A stretch of DNA of 64,000 bases from Gavia stellata (Eukaryota; Chordata; Aves; Gaviiformes; Gaviidae), in assembly GCF_030936135.1 (NCBI RefSeq), contig NC_082603.1:25696880-25760879 (forward strand), given 5' to 3'. A program made the translations under genes and the position numbers. The notes under the pieces were generated by a model. It ran no database searches and was not told the origin of the DNA. It saw only the letters and a list, made by a program, of their open reading frames with translations. Positions 1 through 11,000 of this stretch are shown in pieces. The stretch's first letter is position 1; each line of letters starts with the position of its first letter.

Positions 1-423
1 TTATTGCCTGCTGGTCTTCATAAAGCTCCCCAGATGAGATGGGGAATATTCCCCAGTTGGCAGGATGCATGTTGTACCATGGTGTCTTGCTGCTCTGTGG
101 GCTGGGAAGACACCAGGTGCAGAGACTTGCAACCTGTGGGGTGGGGCGGAAACATGTTCTGGTTTTCAGGTTGGGCTGAACCACAGCACAGGGCCCTTCC
201 CCAGAGTATTTTTATCTACTTTTACCACTCCTGGGTTTAATACTTATCACCTGGGCTACAATTGTTATGTCAGTATTTTAGGATAGTGTTGGGCTCTGAA
301 GACCAGCAAAGCATGAGTAGTCAGCTAAGTCTTCAAATTACAAAAACCTTGAACTGCTGCATGAATTGGTTCTGTAAGGCAGTGTCTTGTTCTTGAAAAA
401 CAAAATCTTTCCTTTTCTTTTAG
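1..423 (+). other. NASP: NASP last intron (3' part)
   Basis: This stretch lies upstream of the terminal NASP exon. It ends in a pyrimidine-rich tract and an AG acceptor at 422-423, so it is the 3' part of the last intron. The short reading frames in it have no recognisable content. The rest of the gene lies left of the window. Confidence 0.75.
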
Positions 424-477
424 ACAGAGAAGAGGCCACAAGCAGAATCAGGGGCTGCAGTTGAAAGCACAGTATGA
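424..477 (+). CDS. NASP: NASP, terminal coding exon (C-terminal 17 residues)
   Basis: NASP is a nuclear chaperone that binds histones H3-H4 and linker histone H1 and supplies them for chromatin assembly. Only its tail is here. After a good acceptor (pyrimidine run, then AG at 422-423) the exon reads TEKRPQAESGAAVESTV followed by TGA at 475-477. Human NASP, from memory, ends with similar acidic, alanine-rich text (QAESRAAVE... and ...VESTAC), so the match covers both the motif and the position next to the stop. The gene order NASP(+) - CCDC17(-) - GPBP1L1(-) is the same as in mammals, which makes the call much stronger than 17 residues alone would. All TPR-containing exons are outside the window. 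The entering phase cannot be checked here. Confidence 0.82.
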   Translation, partial: TEKRPQAESGAAVESTV

Positions 478-597
478 TAATTCTTTAACCTTGGACACTC
501 CTCTCCTTACAAGGAAAATGGTTTTGTATATAGTGTATTTTTTCACTTTTTGGCAACTTTTGTATGACTTCAATAAAGATTGTAAGCAAATGTTCCT
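478..597 (+). other. NASP: NASP 3' UTR
   Basis: A short untranslated tail follows the stop codon and runs through a U-rich stretch to an AATAAA signal. The end near 597 is inferred from the usual 15-25 base spacing after the signal. Confidence 0.7.
572..577 (+). terminator. NASP: Polyadenylation signal AATAAA (NASP)
   Basis: A canonical AATAAA lies about 95 bases after the NASP stop. It is followed by a GT-rich stretch (tgttccttgtcttgg) suitable as a downstream element. Confidence 0.75.
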
Positions 598-1510
598 TGT
601 CTTGGCCCTCCTCCTGTTACAAGCTCTGGCCTCTGCTTCTCCCTGTCCTTTTAGGCAGATGTGGATGGAAATGCTGAGGCTAATGAGGCAGGAGGAGGGT
701 GTGTGCAAGCAGGGCTGGCTGCTCACTGAAAAGGAGCCCAAACTCAGAATGGAATTCACTGTAGTCTTGTGTAGAGAAGACCATTAGAATTCTGCTGGGG
801 GCCAGGGGATAGGGCTCAGGACCTGTGGTCATAGCTCTGGCTGTGTTTTGTTCTTTCTGGGCTGAGCCTGGTGCAGGTGCCTGTGGCACCTCCCTTAGCC
901 TTGAGCAGCCTAAGTGCCCTGGGGAAGGCTGATAAGAGCTTGTCTGCTCCCTGCACTCCTTAGAACAGCCAGGACACGGGTGCATAGTTGGCTCTGCTCA
1001 ACCTCCACTCCTTTATAGCCTTGTGCATGAGGAGCTTGTGGAGATGCAGGGGTTAATGGCTCCTGGGACTGATACTGTTGTGCCTTGAGTCCATGTATGT
1101 GCCCGAGTGAGGCTGGGAGGCTGTGTGTCATCTGCCCCTTGCCCTGGCAGCAAAGGACTCCCTGTAAGGAGGTGGAGATATGGGCATGAGAGTGAACAGG
1201 GCACTACACTCCCTTGTGCTGCACAGCCAGGGCAGGCCTCTGCGAGGGGGAGATGTTATTCTCAAACCTTTTATCACTCCCTGCATTTTTAAAAGAAGGG
1301 GAAGATCTCTCACCACCCTGAGCACCTCTTGGTGCTTCCCCTGCCCTGACATCATGCCCCAGGGAAAGGGTGCACAGCCACTGCTGCCCACAGGTAAGTA
1401 GGCTGGAACAAATATGTGTTGTGTACATACATATATTCTGATACCCATATAGCCTATTACCACTTTCAGACCAGCAAATATTTGCATGGCAAGTTACTAT
1501 GCCAAGATAC
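598..1510. other. NASP-CCDC17 intergenic spacer
   Basis: About 0.9 kb separates the convergent 3' ends of NASP and CCDC17. Several overlapping short frames occur on both strands, but none carries a recognisable domain or a coherent splice pattern. I see no RNA gene or repeat here. Confidence 0.6.
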
Positions 1511-1532
1511 AAGAGCAAGAAGCTGCAAGCCA

Positions 1533-1538
1533 TTTATT
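1533..1538 (-). terminator. CCDC17: Candidate CCDC17 polyadenylation signal
   Basis: The plus strand reads TTTATT, which is AATAAA on the minus strand. It is the first good minus-strand signal beyond the last CCDC17 coding exon I can place. It implies a 3' UTR of about 0.5 kb covering roughly 1515-2041. Confidence 0.5.
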
Positions 1539-2041
1539 GAACACCCAGCATGGCCTTGAGTGCGGAGGAGGAAATACCGCTGTGGGTTTTGCTGGTCCTG
1601 GAGCTGAGCTGTAAACACTTCTTGTCAGGCTTCTAGGAAGGGCTTGCAGTGGGGACGTGCCCCAGGGAGAGAGCTGTAGGGAGAGGGAGAAAACCAAAGT
1701 GATTGTGTCCCCCCGGCTCGCAGGCTGCCCAGTGAACAGGATGAAACAACTCTGCTGTGTGTGGGCATGGCCCTGGGGTGAGGAGCAGCCTGAAGTGGAG
1801 GCTGAGCTGTGGGGCTCGGTGGCTGCTGGCTTTAGGCTCTGCCTGGTGCTGCCCATCCCCTCCCTGCCTGCTCTTGCTGCTGCCAAAATGCCCAGAGCCT
1901 CTCTGGGCCAAGGAGGGACCCCATGTTTCCCCCCCCACTCCAGCACTGTGGGGCCCCAGTGGTAATTATGCAGCTGGTCCAAAGCCCCCTCATCTGCAGC
2001 TATGACACATAAACGTTGCCATCCCTTCATCCCACATACAG

Positions 2042-5000
2042 TTAATAAAGCCCCGACTTCCTGCTCCAGCTCGGTGAGGGGACGCTGGGGTAGTGCCACA
2101 CGGACACAGCCCCTTCCCGTCTCACCTTTGGGGAGGTCTGTGCTGTGCCAAGGGCTCCCGAGCGGGAGGGGGATCCTCCAGGGCCACAAAGGGGACAAGG
2201 GGGAGGCTAGTGGGGACATGGGGGTGGCCAGGGGCTGCAGGTCTGCCTGTCCCCAGCACTGGTCCAGGGGACTCCTGGGAAAGGAGAAAAGTGGTGTTAA
2301 CGGGATGGGGGGGCCCGGCCCCATCCTGCCACAGGCACTGGCAGGAGTGGCCCAGCCACCCCATGCCACACATGGCATTGGGTGTGCAGAGCGAATCGTG
2401 CCCATGGTTCGGCACCCGGTGGGGGGGACACCTGTCCTTGTGGCCCTGGCTCCATGGGGCACCTGTGTCCCCAGCTGTGGCCAAGGCAGCAGCTCCCGAA
2501 TCATCTCCCCAAGCCTGTACCTCCACACTCATTGTCCTGTCTGGGTCAGCAGCCCGACCCCATCTCCCCTTGCCCCTGGAGACCTGGAAAGAGCCCCAGG
2601 ACAAGGCTCATACCGTGAAAAGCTCTGGTGCGGCCCGGGCTGGCGGCAGCGGGGGGGCCACGGGGGGCGGGAGGATGGCGGGGGGCAGCCGTGGCCCTGT
2701 CTGCTCCATGTGGCATCGCAGCATCCCCACCTCTGCCTGGAGCTGGGCCAGCTCCTCTGCGTGCCATTGGGCCACCTGCGAGGCTGGGGGTCAGGAACTC
2801 GTCACTGTGGGGTTTACACTCCCTCCCGCAGCCCCTTCCCCTGGCACCCCACCTGCTGCTGCAGTGGCTCTTCCCTCCCCATTTCTCCCCAATGTCTAAA
2901 GGAACAGTTCCCTCCCCGCCCAGTGCTGTCACTGTGCAAGGCCCCCCCCCAAATGCAGTGACCCCCCACTCTGGGCTGTGCAGTTGCAGCCCCCCCCTCC
3001 CCTTGCACATATTTGCAGGAGCCATTGGCAGCCCAGGGGCTGTGACAGCTCCAGCCCCAGAGAGGCAACTGTGGGCTGTGGGGTGCAGGTGGGGGCTGCC
3101 CCATTCCCTGGGAACTGTCACCTACCGGCATCGGCTCTCCTCTCCCTCCGGACCTTCAGTGCCAGGAGCTTGTCTTCCAGCCACCAGTTCTCCAGCTCCA
3201 CAGCCAGCAGCGCTGCGTCCAGGCTCCGTGCACCAGTGTCGGGGGGCTCTGACGGCGGAGTCAGGGCTGCCTCAGTCGCCGGCTGTGGGGCCAGGGGATG
3301 GGACTGGGGCTTACCCAGCCTCCTGCCCCCGCGCAGCCCCGTGGATCCTTTCTCCAGCGCCGCGGCCTCTGCCTGGAGGTGAACGAGCTGGGCCAGGATG
3401 GCTGGGTTGTGCCCGCCGGAGCGCAGGTAGGACAGTCGCAGGGCCCTGCCGCAGCCTTGGCGTCAGCCATGGCGGGGGCTTGGCAAGACGCTCAGCTCGG
3501 CTCTGCCAGCACCCACAGACTCTCACCTGGCCTCGGCGGTGAGTGGCCCGATGGCTGGCAGGAGGGTGTTGAGGCAGAGGGTAGCCCTGGGGAGGAAACA
3601 GGCACATGGCGGGGAGGGTGGGGGGGTGGGTGAGGGGTTGAGACCCCCCTGTGACCAAGAGCACCCCACTCCCTGGGTGTTGGCCCTGAGGGGTGCAGAG
3701 CCCTGAGTCCCGCCGCCCCGGCCAGGGCTCACCCTCCATGCGATAACTGTCCGACATGATCCTGCAGCACCTCCGGGTCCCGGCTCACCTCCAGTTCCTC
3801 CTGCTCTGGGTGGGGGGTTGCAGCAGCCCTGGTCCCCAGCGCTGCCAGCCTCCGGCACAGCCCTGTGGGATGATTAGGGATCACAGAATGATAGGGGTTG
3901 GACGGGACCTCTGGAGATCATCTAGTCCAACCCCCCCCGCCAGAGCAGGTTCACCTAGAGCAGACTGCACAGGAATGCGTCCAGGTGAGTTTTGAATATC
4001 TCCAGAGAAGGAGACTCCACAACCTCTCTGAGCAGCCTGTTCCAGTGCTCTACCACCCTCAAAGTAAAGAAGTTCCTCCTCACATTCAGCTGGAACTCCC
4101 TGTGACCAAGTTTGTGCCCATCACCTCTTGTCCTGTCACTGAGCACCACTGAAAAAAGACTGGCCCCATCCTCCTGGCACCCACCCCTTCAGTATTTTTA
4201 AGCATCGATAAGCTCCTGCCCCCCCCCACTGCCCCCTTCTCTTCTCCAGACGAAAAGACCCAAGTCCCTCAGCACAGCCCCACTCCCCAGGGGGTTACTG
4301 CATCCTACACGTGCCTCCCCATCACCCAAAACCCCTGCCAGCGCCTACCCTCTCTCCGCTGCTCCAGCTGCTGGGTCCTGGCCCGGATTTCGGCCACATG
4401 GTGCTCATGGACCTCCAGCAGCTTCTGTTGCCGCTGCTCGTGCCCCCGCGGTGGGGCCGGCTGCCGGCTGGGCTCTCCCTGCTGCACAGAGGGTTGGCAC
4501 GGGCAGGAGGGGCTGGACCCCACCAGCCATGGAGCTCGGGGCATAGGGAGCTGTCGGGGTGCCGATGCCCACCCCAGGTGTGGGGGTTCACCATACCTCT
4601 GCTGTCTGGCTGGAAGTGGGGTCAGCCGCGCGGAGCAGGGCCCTCTCGCGGGGGGTGAGCACGTCCCCCAGGGGAGCCCCCCGCGCTCGCCCCGGTCTCT
4701 GCTGTCCCGGCACGGCCGGCCGGAGCCCAGGAAGCATGAGGAGATGGCGTGGCTCAGCATGGTCTCCATGCTGGGACACCCCGACCTCGCAGAGGCAAAT
4801 GGGAAGAAAAGGGGGAAAAAAATGCTTAATAATAGAAACCTTTCTGGCTTTGGCAAAATAAGCGCGGAGGGCTGCCTGCACAGCATGGCAGGGGAGGCCA
4901 GAGGGTCCCCCTGCCTCAGGCCAGGCTGGATCCAGCCACGGTGGCTGTGACACCGTTTCCTCACCCGCGGCACGACCCAGCCTGGTGCCCGTCCTTGTCC

Positions 5001-5242
5001 CCGCTGGCTGCCCCATCCCCGCACGCCCCACGCCAGACCCCGCTCCATGCTACCGAGGTGTCCTGCGGCCTCCCCGCCATGCTGGGAGCCCCCTCCACGG
5101 GCAGCGAGTCCCCTCCGGGGAGGCAGGAGCCACCGTCCGCTGGGGTCCCGAGGCACAGCTTCTCCTCGTGCGCCCGCAGCAGCGGCCGGGAGCCGAAAGC
5201 CATGTGGCAGTGGGGGCAGGCGAAGCCCCCTGCGCCCGGCAT
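2042..5242 (-). CDS. CCDC17: CCDC17, coiled-coil domain protein with N-terminal zinc finger
   Basis: Function is poorly known. Proposed exons: 5242-5054, 4785-4597, 4481-4349, 3862-3733, 3586-3527, 3445-3315, 3266-3126, 2775-2614, 2274-2126 and 2084-2042. The N-terminus has one C2H2-type finger ([24 protein letters not shown]) as in human CCDC17. Coiled-coil exons follow (for example the [20 protein letters not shown] run). Diagnostic matches are [20 protein letters not shown] against human [20 protein letters not shown], and the proline block [11 protein letters not shown]. Phases agree for exons 1-7 if exon 7 begins at 3266; an alternative acceptor at 3282 breaks the frame. Exon 7 leaves phase 1 but exon 8 must enter in phase 0, so a small exon or a different boundary is missing. 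The last two exons are guesses, and the C-terminal half of the human protein was not found. Confidence 0.78.
3880..4283 (-). mobile_element. CR1 LINE, 3' fragment, in a CCDC17 intron
   Basis: The plus strand starts with tcacagaatgataggggttg and runs through the reverse complement of the CR1 3' end. It includes a decayed ORF2 tail on the minus strand ([20 protein letters not shown], then [15 protein letters not shown]). It also has the upstream text around 4190-4281 that reads, on the minus strand, as the usual LINE stretch before the tail. The element is 5'-truncated, as most avian CR1 copies are, and nearly fills the 486-base intron between exons 4349 and 3862. Its sense strand matches the gene strand. 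Confidence 0.93.
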
Positions 5243-6550
5243 GCGGCACCCTGGGGAGCGCAGCGGGGTGGGGGTCACCTGGGGTGCCACCCTGCCGGGG
5301 GAGAGGGCGGGGAGGCGCGCACAGACCTGCTTGGCGGTGGCAGCTCCAATGTTTGAAGCCACCGTTGCTACGCTGGGCTGGGCAAGGGAGGGTGGCCGGG
5401 CAGGGAAGGCGGCCGCACCCCTGGCCCCAGCGATTCCCACTGTTCACCACGGGCACTGGAAAGGGGGAAAAAAAATGTCGCTTGGCCACCTGAGCAATCT
5501 GCAGAAAAGAAGATGGGGGAGGCCCTGCCAGCAGCAATGCTCCGCAGGAGACTGCCCCGTCCACCGCAGCGCTCCCCCTTTTGTGGTTACAGAGCGCTCG
5601 CTGCCGGCCCTGCCCAGTCTGGGGGTACCCCAGCAGTGCCCCTTTTCCTCCTTGCAGCAGCTCACAATTACGCACCGCTATCTTTAAGCTAATAAGCAAC
5701 CTCCCCCCAGAGGTGAAACAGCTCCTTCTACCCCCTGCTCATTGCCACGGCTGTCCAGGGCCCTGCCCTTGTTCCCAAAATGACTTCCCCTCCTTCAGTC
5801 CTTGCCCTGATCTCTGCTCAGGTGAGGAGCATCCGCAGGCTCTTCTCAGGGTGCTGTTAAGTCACACTCCCAAATTGTCACTAGTGCCACCATTCACAGA
5901 AAATCAGTGATTTGCTTAGGAAAAAGCTGCTGTTTGATTTATGGGGATTTGCCTGAAAAGGTTCTCTCCAGAGGGAGTCTGTCATGCCTTAAAAGTTTCA
6001 TCGATGTTTAAACCCTGTGCACCCCATGGAAGAGTTTGGCATGAAGCGCAAGGAGCTCTCTGTACACACATGTCCCGCTTTGCCGTCCCCCCCTCAGGCA
6101 GATTCCTTACTCTGGACAGGAATTGTTCAGCAATCCCGTTGGCCTGTTACCAGTGGCTATCAGCACAGATGTGATGTGAAGGACTTCTTTAAACTTAGCC
6201 CATTTCTTGACAACAATGCAAATATATTTACGTAATTTCCCCCTTAAATAGATGTAGGAAATTTCTAAACCATGGATAAACTTTTCCAGACAAAAGCCAT
6301 GTTTGATGGGACCAAAGTGGTAGGTCCTCCAAAAAAAACTAGACAATCTGTAAACAGCCTTACAGGAGGCCAAGCACTGCCCAGAGCATTCCCAAACTTG
6401 AGGCTGGTTTCCAGATAGCAGTAATGAAGAAATACCCCTCACCCCTCTCACCCAGGGGGTTAACTGCAGCGCCAGCGTCCGTGGGAACTAAAAGCACAAG
6501 TAGAACAGTAACACCTGGTATCTCTGAGAGTGTTCCCTTGAGTCCAGACG
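5243..6550. other. CCDC17 5' region and spacer to GPBP1L1
   Basis: Just upstream of the CCDC17 start, the minus strand reads a CCCCAG acceptor-like site nine bases before the ATG, so the start codon may sit in a second exon with the promoter around 5.4-5.7 kb. The segment to 5.7 kb is GC-rich and becomes AT-rich after that. No other gene is visible. GPBP1L1 ends near its right border, so CCDC17 lies head to tail downstream of GPBP1L1. Confidence 0.5.
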
Positions 6551-6554
6551 CAAA

Positions 6555-8046
6555 GATTCATGGCTAAACATTGTGATTTTATTACACATCTCTCCTCTCT
6601 GCCTGGTCAGGAGTGGATTAAAAAACCCAAGCAAGACCTCGGGTGAAATCGCCCTCGGTCAACGACACCAGGATTTCGTACTCCATGTGCAATTCCATCC
6701 AACCCACTTGCAACCAGCGCACAACCATGTGAATACTTTCCAATCCAAAACGTTTGCGTACAAGCTGAACTTGAAACAGACACTGAAATAGCTTAGGCCA
6801 CAACTGAGTTGTTTGTAAAATCCTTTTTAATCTAATAGAAATGTTTTCATGAATTTTTAAAAAAGATTTCAATGAAAACAGCTTTGGATTCAGACATTCC
6901 CTTGCCATGTTGTGAACATAAACAGCAGCATTGCACTAGGAACAAGTGACACCGATCAGTCGAGCTTCACGATTTTGTATGAAGCGGAAAAAAAAAAAGC
7001 AAACTGCTTTAGTGGAAGATAATTTGAATTATTTCCTTTCATTTATTTAAAAAAAAAAAAAAACAGACATGGGCTATCATCTCAGCATTGTTCTCCTTCT
7101 CCCCTCTTATAGGAAGAGTTTAGCTCCTGCAGTCTGAGTGCTACAGCAATGTTTGCCAAGTGGAAAAATACAGTGGGAGAGGAAACTATTTATCCCCAGT
7201 GCTATTAAACCCCCGAAGTTGCAAGTCCCTTTAGGAAAGCTTTTCTTACATAAGAAAGACAATTAGAATTGGCAAACTGATGCAAAATATTTATTCCAAG
7301 TTAGTTATTTTTGATGCAGTAGTTTTTCCCCCTCATACAGACTCAATGTGATAGTCACTTTTTTAAATCTGTAAATAATGTTATCAAAATAATCTTAATC
7401 TTTGAAATCTCACAAAAAATTTATATTTTACAATCCACCCTGAATATCAAGGCTGCAAGAAGAAGAACACAAACAATTCCTATATCCAAATATTTTACAG
7501 CTGTACCCAAAAAAAGAAAACCACAAACGCCTGGTTAAGTGATGAAGCTCCCCGAGCCGCCAAAAAAATAAAATAAAATAAAAAATTCATGTTATTAGCA
7601 TTAATTTAACATAATTAGAACTTCAATAGCCATTTTGTCATTGACAATGATTGTTTTAGCACACTGTTACCGCACGACATTATGTAATGCAGGCGGCACT
7701 GTTAGAAGCTTGTTGTTGCAAAGATCAGTCAGCCACTTGTATCCTGCTTACAAGACTGAACTTGTGCACTGCCCCACAAGGGATTTTTGTCAAAATTTGC
7801 TAGCTGCACAAACTTCTATTAAGCATTAGGGCAAAACCAAAAGAAAAAGCTAAAGAAGCCAATTTCTCTCTTCTTTGGGATACAATTATTTCCCTTGTGC
7901 ATGAAGTATCAACAACAAAAGAAAAAACTGAACAGACTGGAGACAGAATAAACTCTGTTTAGTTTATACAACCCCAAACACATGTTGAACTATGAACTGA
8001 GTTTATTGGGTTGGTTTTATTTATTTTAATTTTCTTGTGCCCACTT
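6555..8046 (-). other. GPBP1L1: GPBP1L1 3' UTR
   Basis: About 1.5 kb of AT-rich sequence without open frames lies downstream of the GPBP1L1 stop, with several minus-strand AATAAA words (near 8000, 7290, 7040 and 6580). The most distal strong one is at 6578-6583, which sets the probable end. An AAATA-rich stretch lies at about 7560-7585 and A runs at about 6989-7063. Confidence 0.6.
6578..6583 (-). terminator. GPBP1L1: Candidate distal polyadenylation signal (GPBP1L1)
   Basis: TTTATT on the plus strand gives AATAAA on the minus strand, about 1.47 kb after the stop codon. Nearer signals exist, so alternative polyadenylation is possible. Confidence 0.45.
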
Positions 8047-11000
8047 TCAGGCATCGTCATCTGATGTTTCGCTGCTACTAGTTTCTGTGTCTGAGTCCTC
8101 AATCTTTGTCTTAAAAGTGCTTCTCCAGTGGAACAACAGGCTGGAGCCGCGGCCCTGAAGAAATCCATTCTTCCCAAATCCGTTTCTTCTTCGCTGTAGG
8201 AATGAAAGCAAGTTTTAAAACAAGCAAAAGTGCTGAGAGTAACCGTCACTAACCATCTGCGGACACAAATTATATATTTAACTGTATACACACGCTCTGC
8301 ACAGATAACGCGGTCATCAATCGCACTACAATCACTTAAATTCTTTGTCTTCTCGAACATGCTTAAGAATTACACCACTGAAGACTTGTGCATGAGAAGG
8401 GAGAGAGAGAAGACCAGTCATCACAAGTGGCAAGAGCTGTCAACATACCTGCTCTGATTTAATCTGGAACTCTTTGAGCTCATCCTCTGTGAGAGGAAGG
8501 TAGTTCTCATCATTTTCAGGATATTCCTGCCATCCCATTTCTTTCAATAACCTGATTTGTGGAGAAAATAAGAGGGGCAAGGGAAATAAAGCAAGGGAAC
8601 AATGGCAAAGGAGAGAACATTTTGTCCATGAAGCACAAGGTTTTGCATTAAATCACTCCCAATTCCCCAGGGAATCTTCTACATTAGAGACCACTTCAAC
8701 AATGCTTTGTGTTTACCCAACATTTTTCATACTCAATGTCTTTTACAGATATTTAATCATCAGCAGTCCTGTACAATGGGTAAATAACTAGTCTGGCAGA
8801 AGGAAAGCAAGGCAGAGATTTGAAATTTTACCCAAGGACCCTGAAGGAGGACATGAGGCAATCAAACCAGTATTGTGGCTCAGAATCTCCTAACACTTAC
8901 CATTCGCTTACACCAGATGCTCACACATTCCATTTAGGAGACCTGCTTGTAAATTAACCAGAATCACGCTAGGTTTGCGCTCACTCCCTGTGTGGGCGGG
9001 TAAATATCGAGGCAGCATTAACACACAGGGACGTGGCACTAGAGAAGCACTGGAATTTAATTACAGACCTTGGTAAAGTCTTGGCTCACCTGTCATCAGT
9101 GTCTTGTTTTACGTTCAGTAAGACTCCACCCAGTCCAGCACTAGTAACGAAGCCCACACACCTCTAGCTCAGTACACACAAAGCTACTTCTGCTTCCCAG
9201 AAAGACAGTTGTCTTTGAAATAGTTTCCTTCTCCTCACACAGTCCAAGGACTCACCCTCCTTTACTCCAGACACTTTATTTTGCCATTTACTCACCTGTG
9301 TTCTGCTTCCAATGAATGAGAGAGGTTTTCCCCCTCCTCCGGCAAAGGGAGAGAAAGGCCATTCTGATGGCAGTTCTCTTCCCAGTTTTCCTTTGGTTCT
9401 GGTGTGCTGTTGCTCTCCATCTAAATAAAAATAAGAGCATCAAAGTGTGCTCACACATACTGTGCCAACAGCACAGTTCCAAGTTCAAGCTTTTGCTTTT
9501 GGAAGTAAAGCCTTTCACCTTGAGTCAGTGCTTTTTACAGAGCCTGGACTCATAATGGTTGAAAGCAACTGCTACCGGCTGTGACAAGACAACACAGTAA
9601 GAACAACATTTGGTGGATGGCACTTTTGTGTCACGGGAGTAAGTGCTGGCATTACAAAGCCATCATCAGTGGCTTCAAAGTGAGAGTAAGAAAACTATGA
9701 GAATGAAATACTCCTAAGGACGCCCTTTACATATACATTAAGCCACAGACTTCGTATTTAGAGGCCTGGTCCAAGCCTCTGAGGCTTGAGCCACTATCCT
9801 GGACCTTTCACAAGCACTGAGTTCTACTTTCCTGTGGATGTAGTTTGACAAGGAAGTTTGAAAGCAAATTAAGATGTTAAAATATGGTACTGTTCCACTC
9901 CTTAGAGAATCCTTGCAAAAAATCTAGATTACCTTCACCATCTGTGCCCTTCCCTTCCACCTCATTTATCACTTATCCATTTGCATTTCATCATGGTACA
10001 GATCTCCACCACAGTGCTGTGCACTACTGCTCCTGGCATGTGTGCCAGACCAATGGAAGTAATTCCTTTCCTCCTCCAGAGCCTGAATTACATACACTGC
10101 TCTGGTTTTTTTCAGCACCCGACTCCTTAAATACATAATGATCATATATACAGTAAGGACAGCAATCTTACATCATCCAGCTTGTCACATTCTCTGTTCT
10201 CTGTTATCTCCCCATTCCTATCATCTTTCAGTGCCTTCAGGAATTCGCTCTTTTTGTCAGTGGTACGGCGCATCAGCTTTGTCAAGCGTGAAGAGCAGAT
10301 CTCAATGGGAGGGGTGGTGCTGGAAGGACTCTAGACAAGGAAGGTAGAATACAGAGACTTTCAAACTGTATTGCTGTGAAGATGGGGCCCTCTTCAGGGT
10401 CCTTTCACGCTTTCAAACACCCATCAGTTCTTTGGCTGGCTCTTAACCCCTCAAAAAAAAGCTAATGTCAAATTCCCATTGAAATACTGACTGGTGTTGC
10501 GCATCCACCTCTTCCCTTACCAGCGCATCGTTCTCCCACCTATCATTACTGACTCTTAATTTTTTTCTTCCCCTAAGAGTCAATTCACATGGTCATGAAT
10601 ACATTTATTTTGTTCCTTGGCAATGTAACTCTCTCAAGCAATGCTGGAGCCTACAACAGAATATTAAGGCAGAGAACTTAATGCAGGACTCTTACCCTAC
10701 AAAAATTAAAAAATGAGGCTCAGTTCAAATTTGCATCTTAAGCCATCCTGACAGACGCTACCCTGAAATTAAGCTATGGGGTGGTAATCTCCTTTCAAGG
10801 AGTGGTCACATCCTTAACTAACCACAACTGGATGTGAAATAGGTAGCCACAGCCTTGGTATCCTCCCCTGAAGAGCATGCTGCCGACTCCTTGCTACATA
10901 TGCTCACAGCCCAGACGGGTCAGTGTGGAGCCAGACACAGACAACCCTGGAGACCGTGGGAAATCTGCTCAGCTCAATTCATGAACCCAAGGTAACCTCG

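Noticed and set aside
2044-2049. AATAAA on the plus strand as an end signal for NASP
   Set aside because: NASP already has a well-placed AATAAA at 572-577, and this word lies opposite the candidate last CCDC17 exon.
1497-2528. Open frame of 343 codons on the minus strand
   Set aside because: It runs through CCDC17 introns and 3' UTR and reads candidate exons in the wrong frame. No domain is visible.
3955-4149. 64-codon frame, and a like one at 22694-22888
   Set aside because: Both are the decayed C-terminal end of CR1 ORF2, not host genes.
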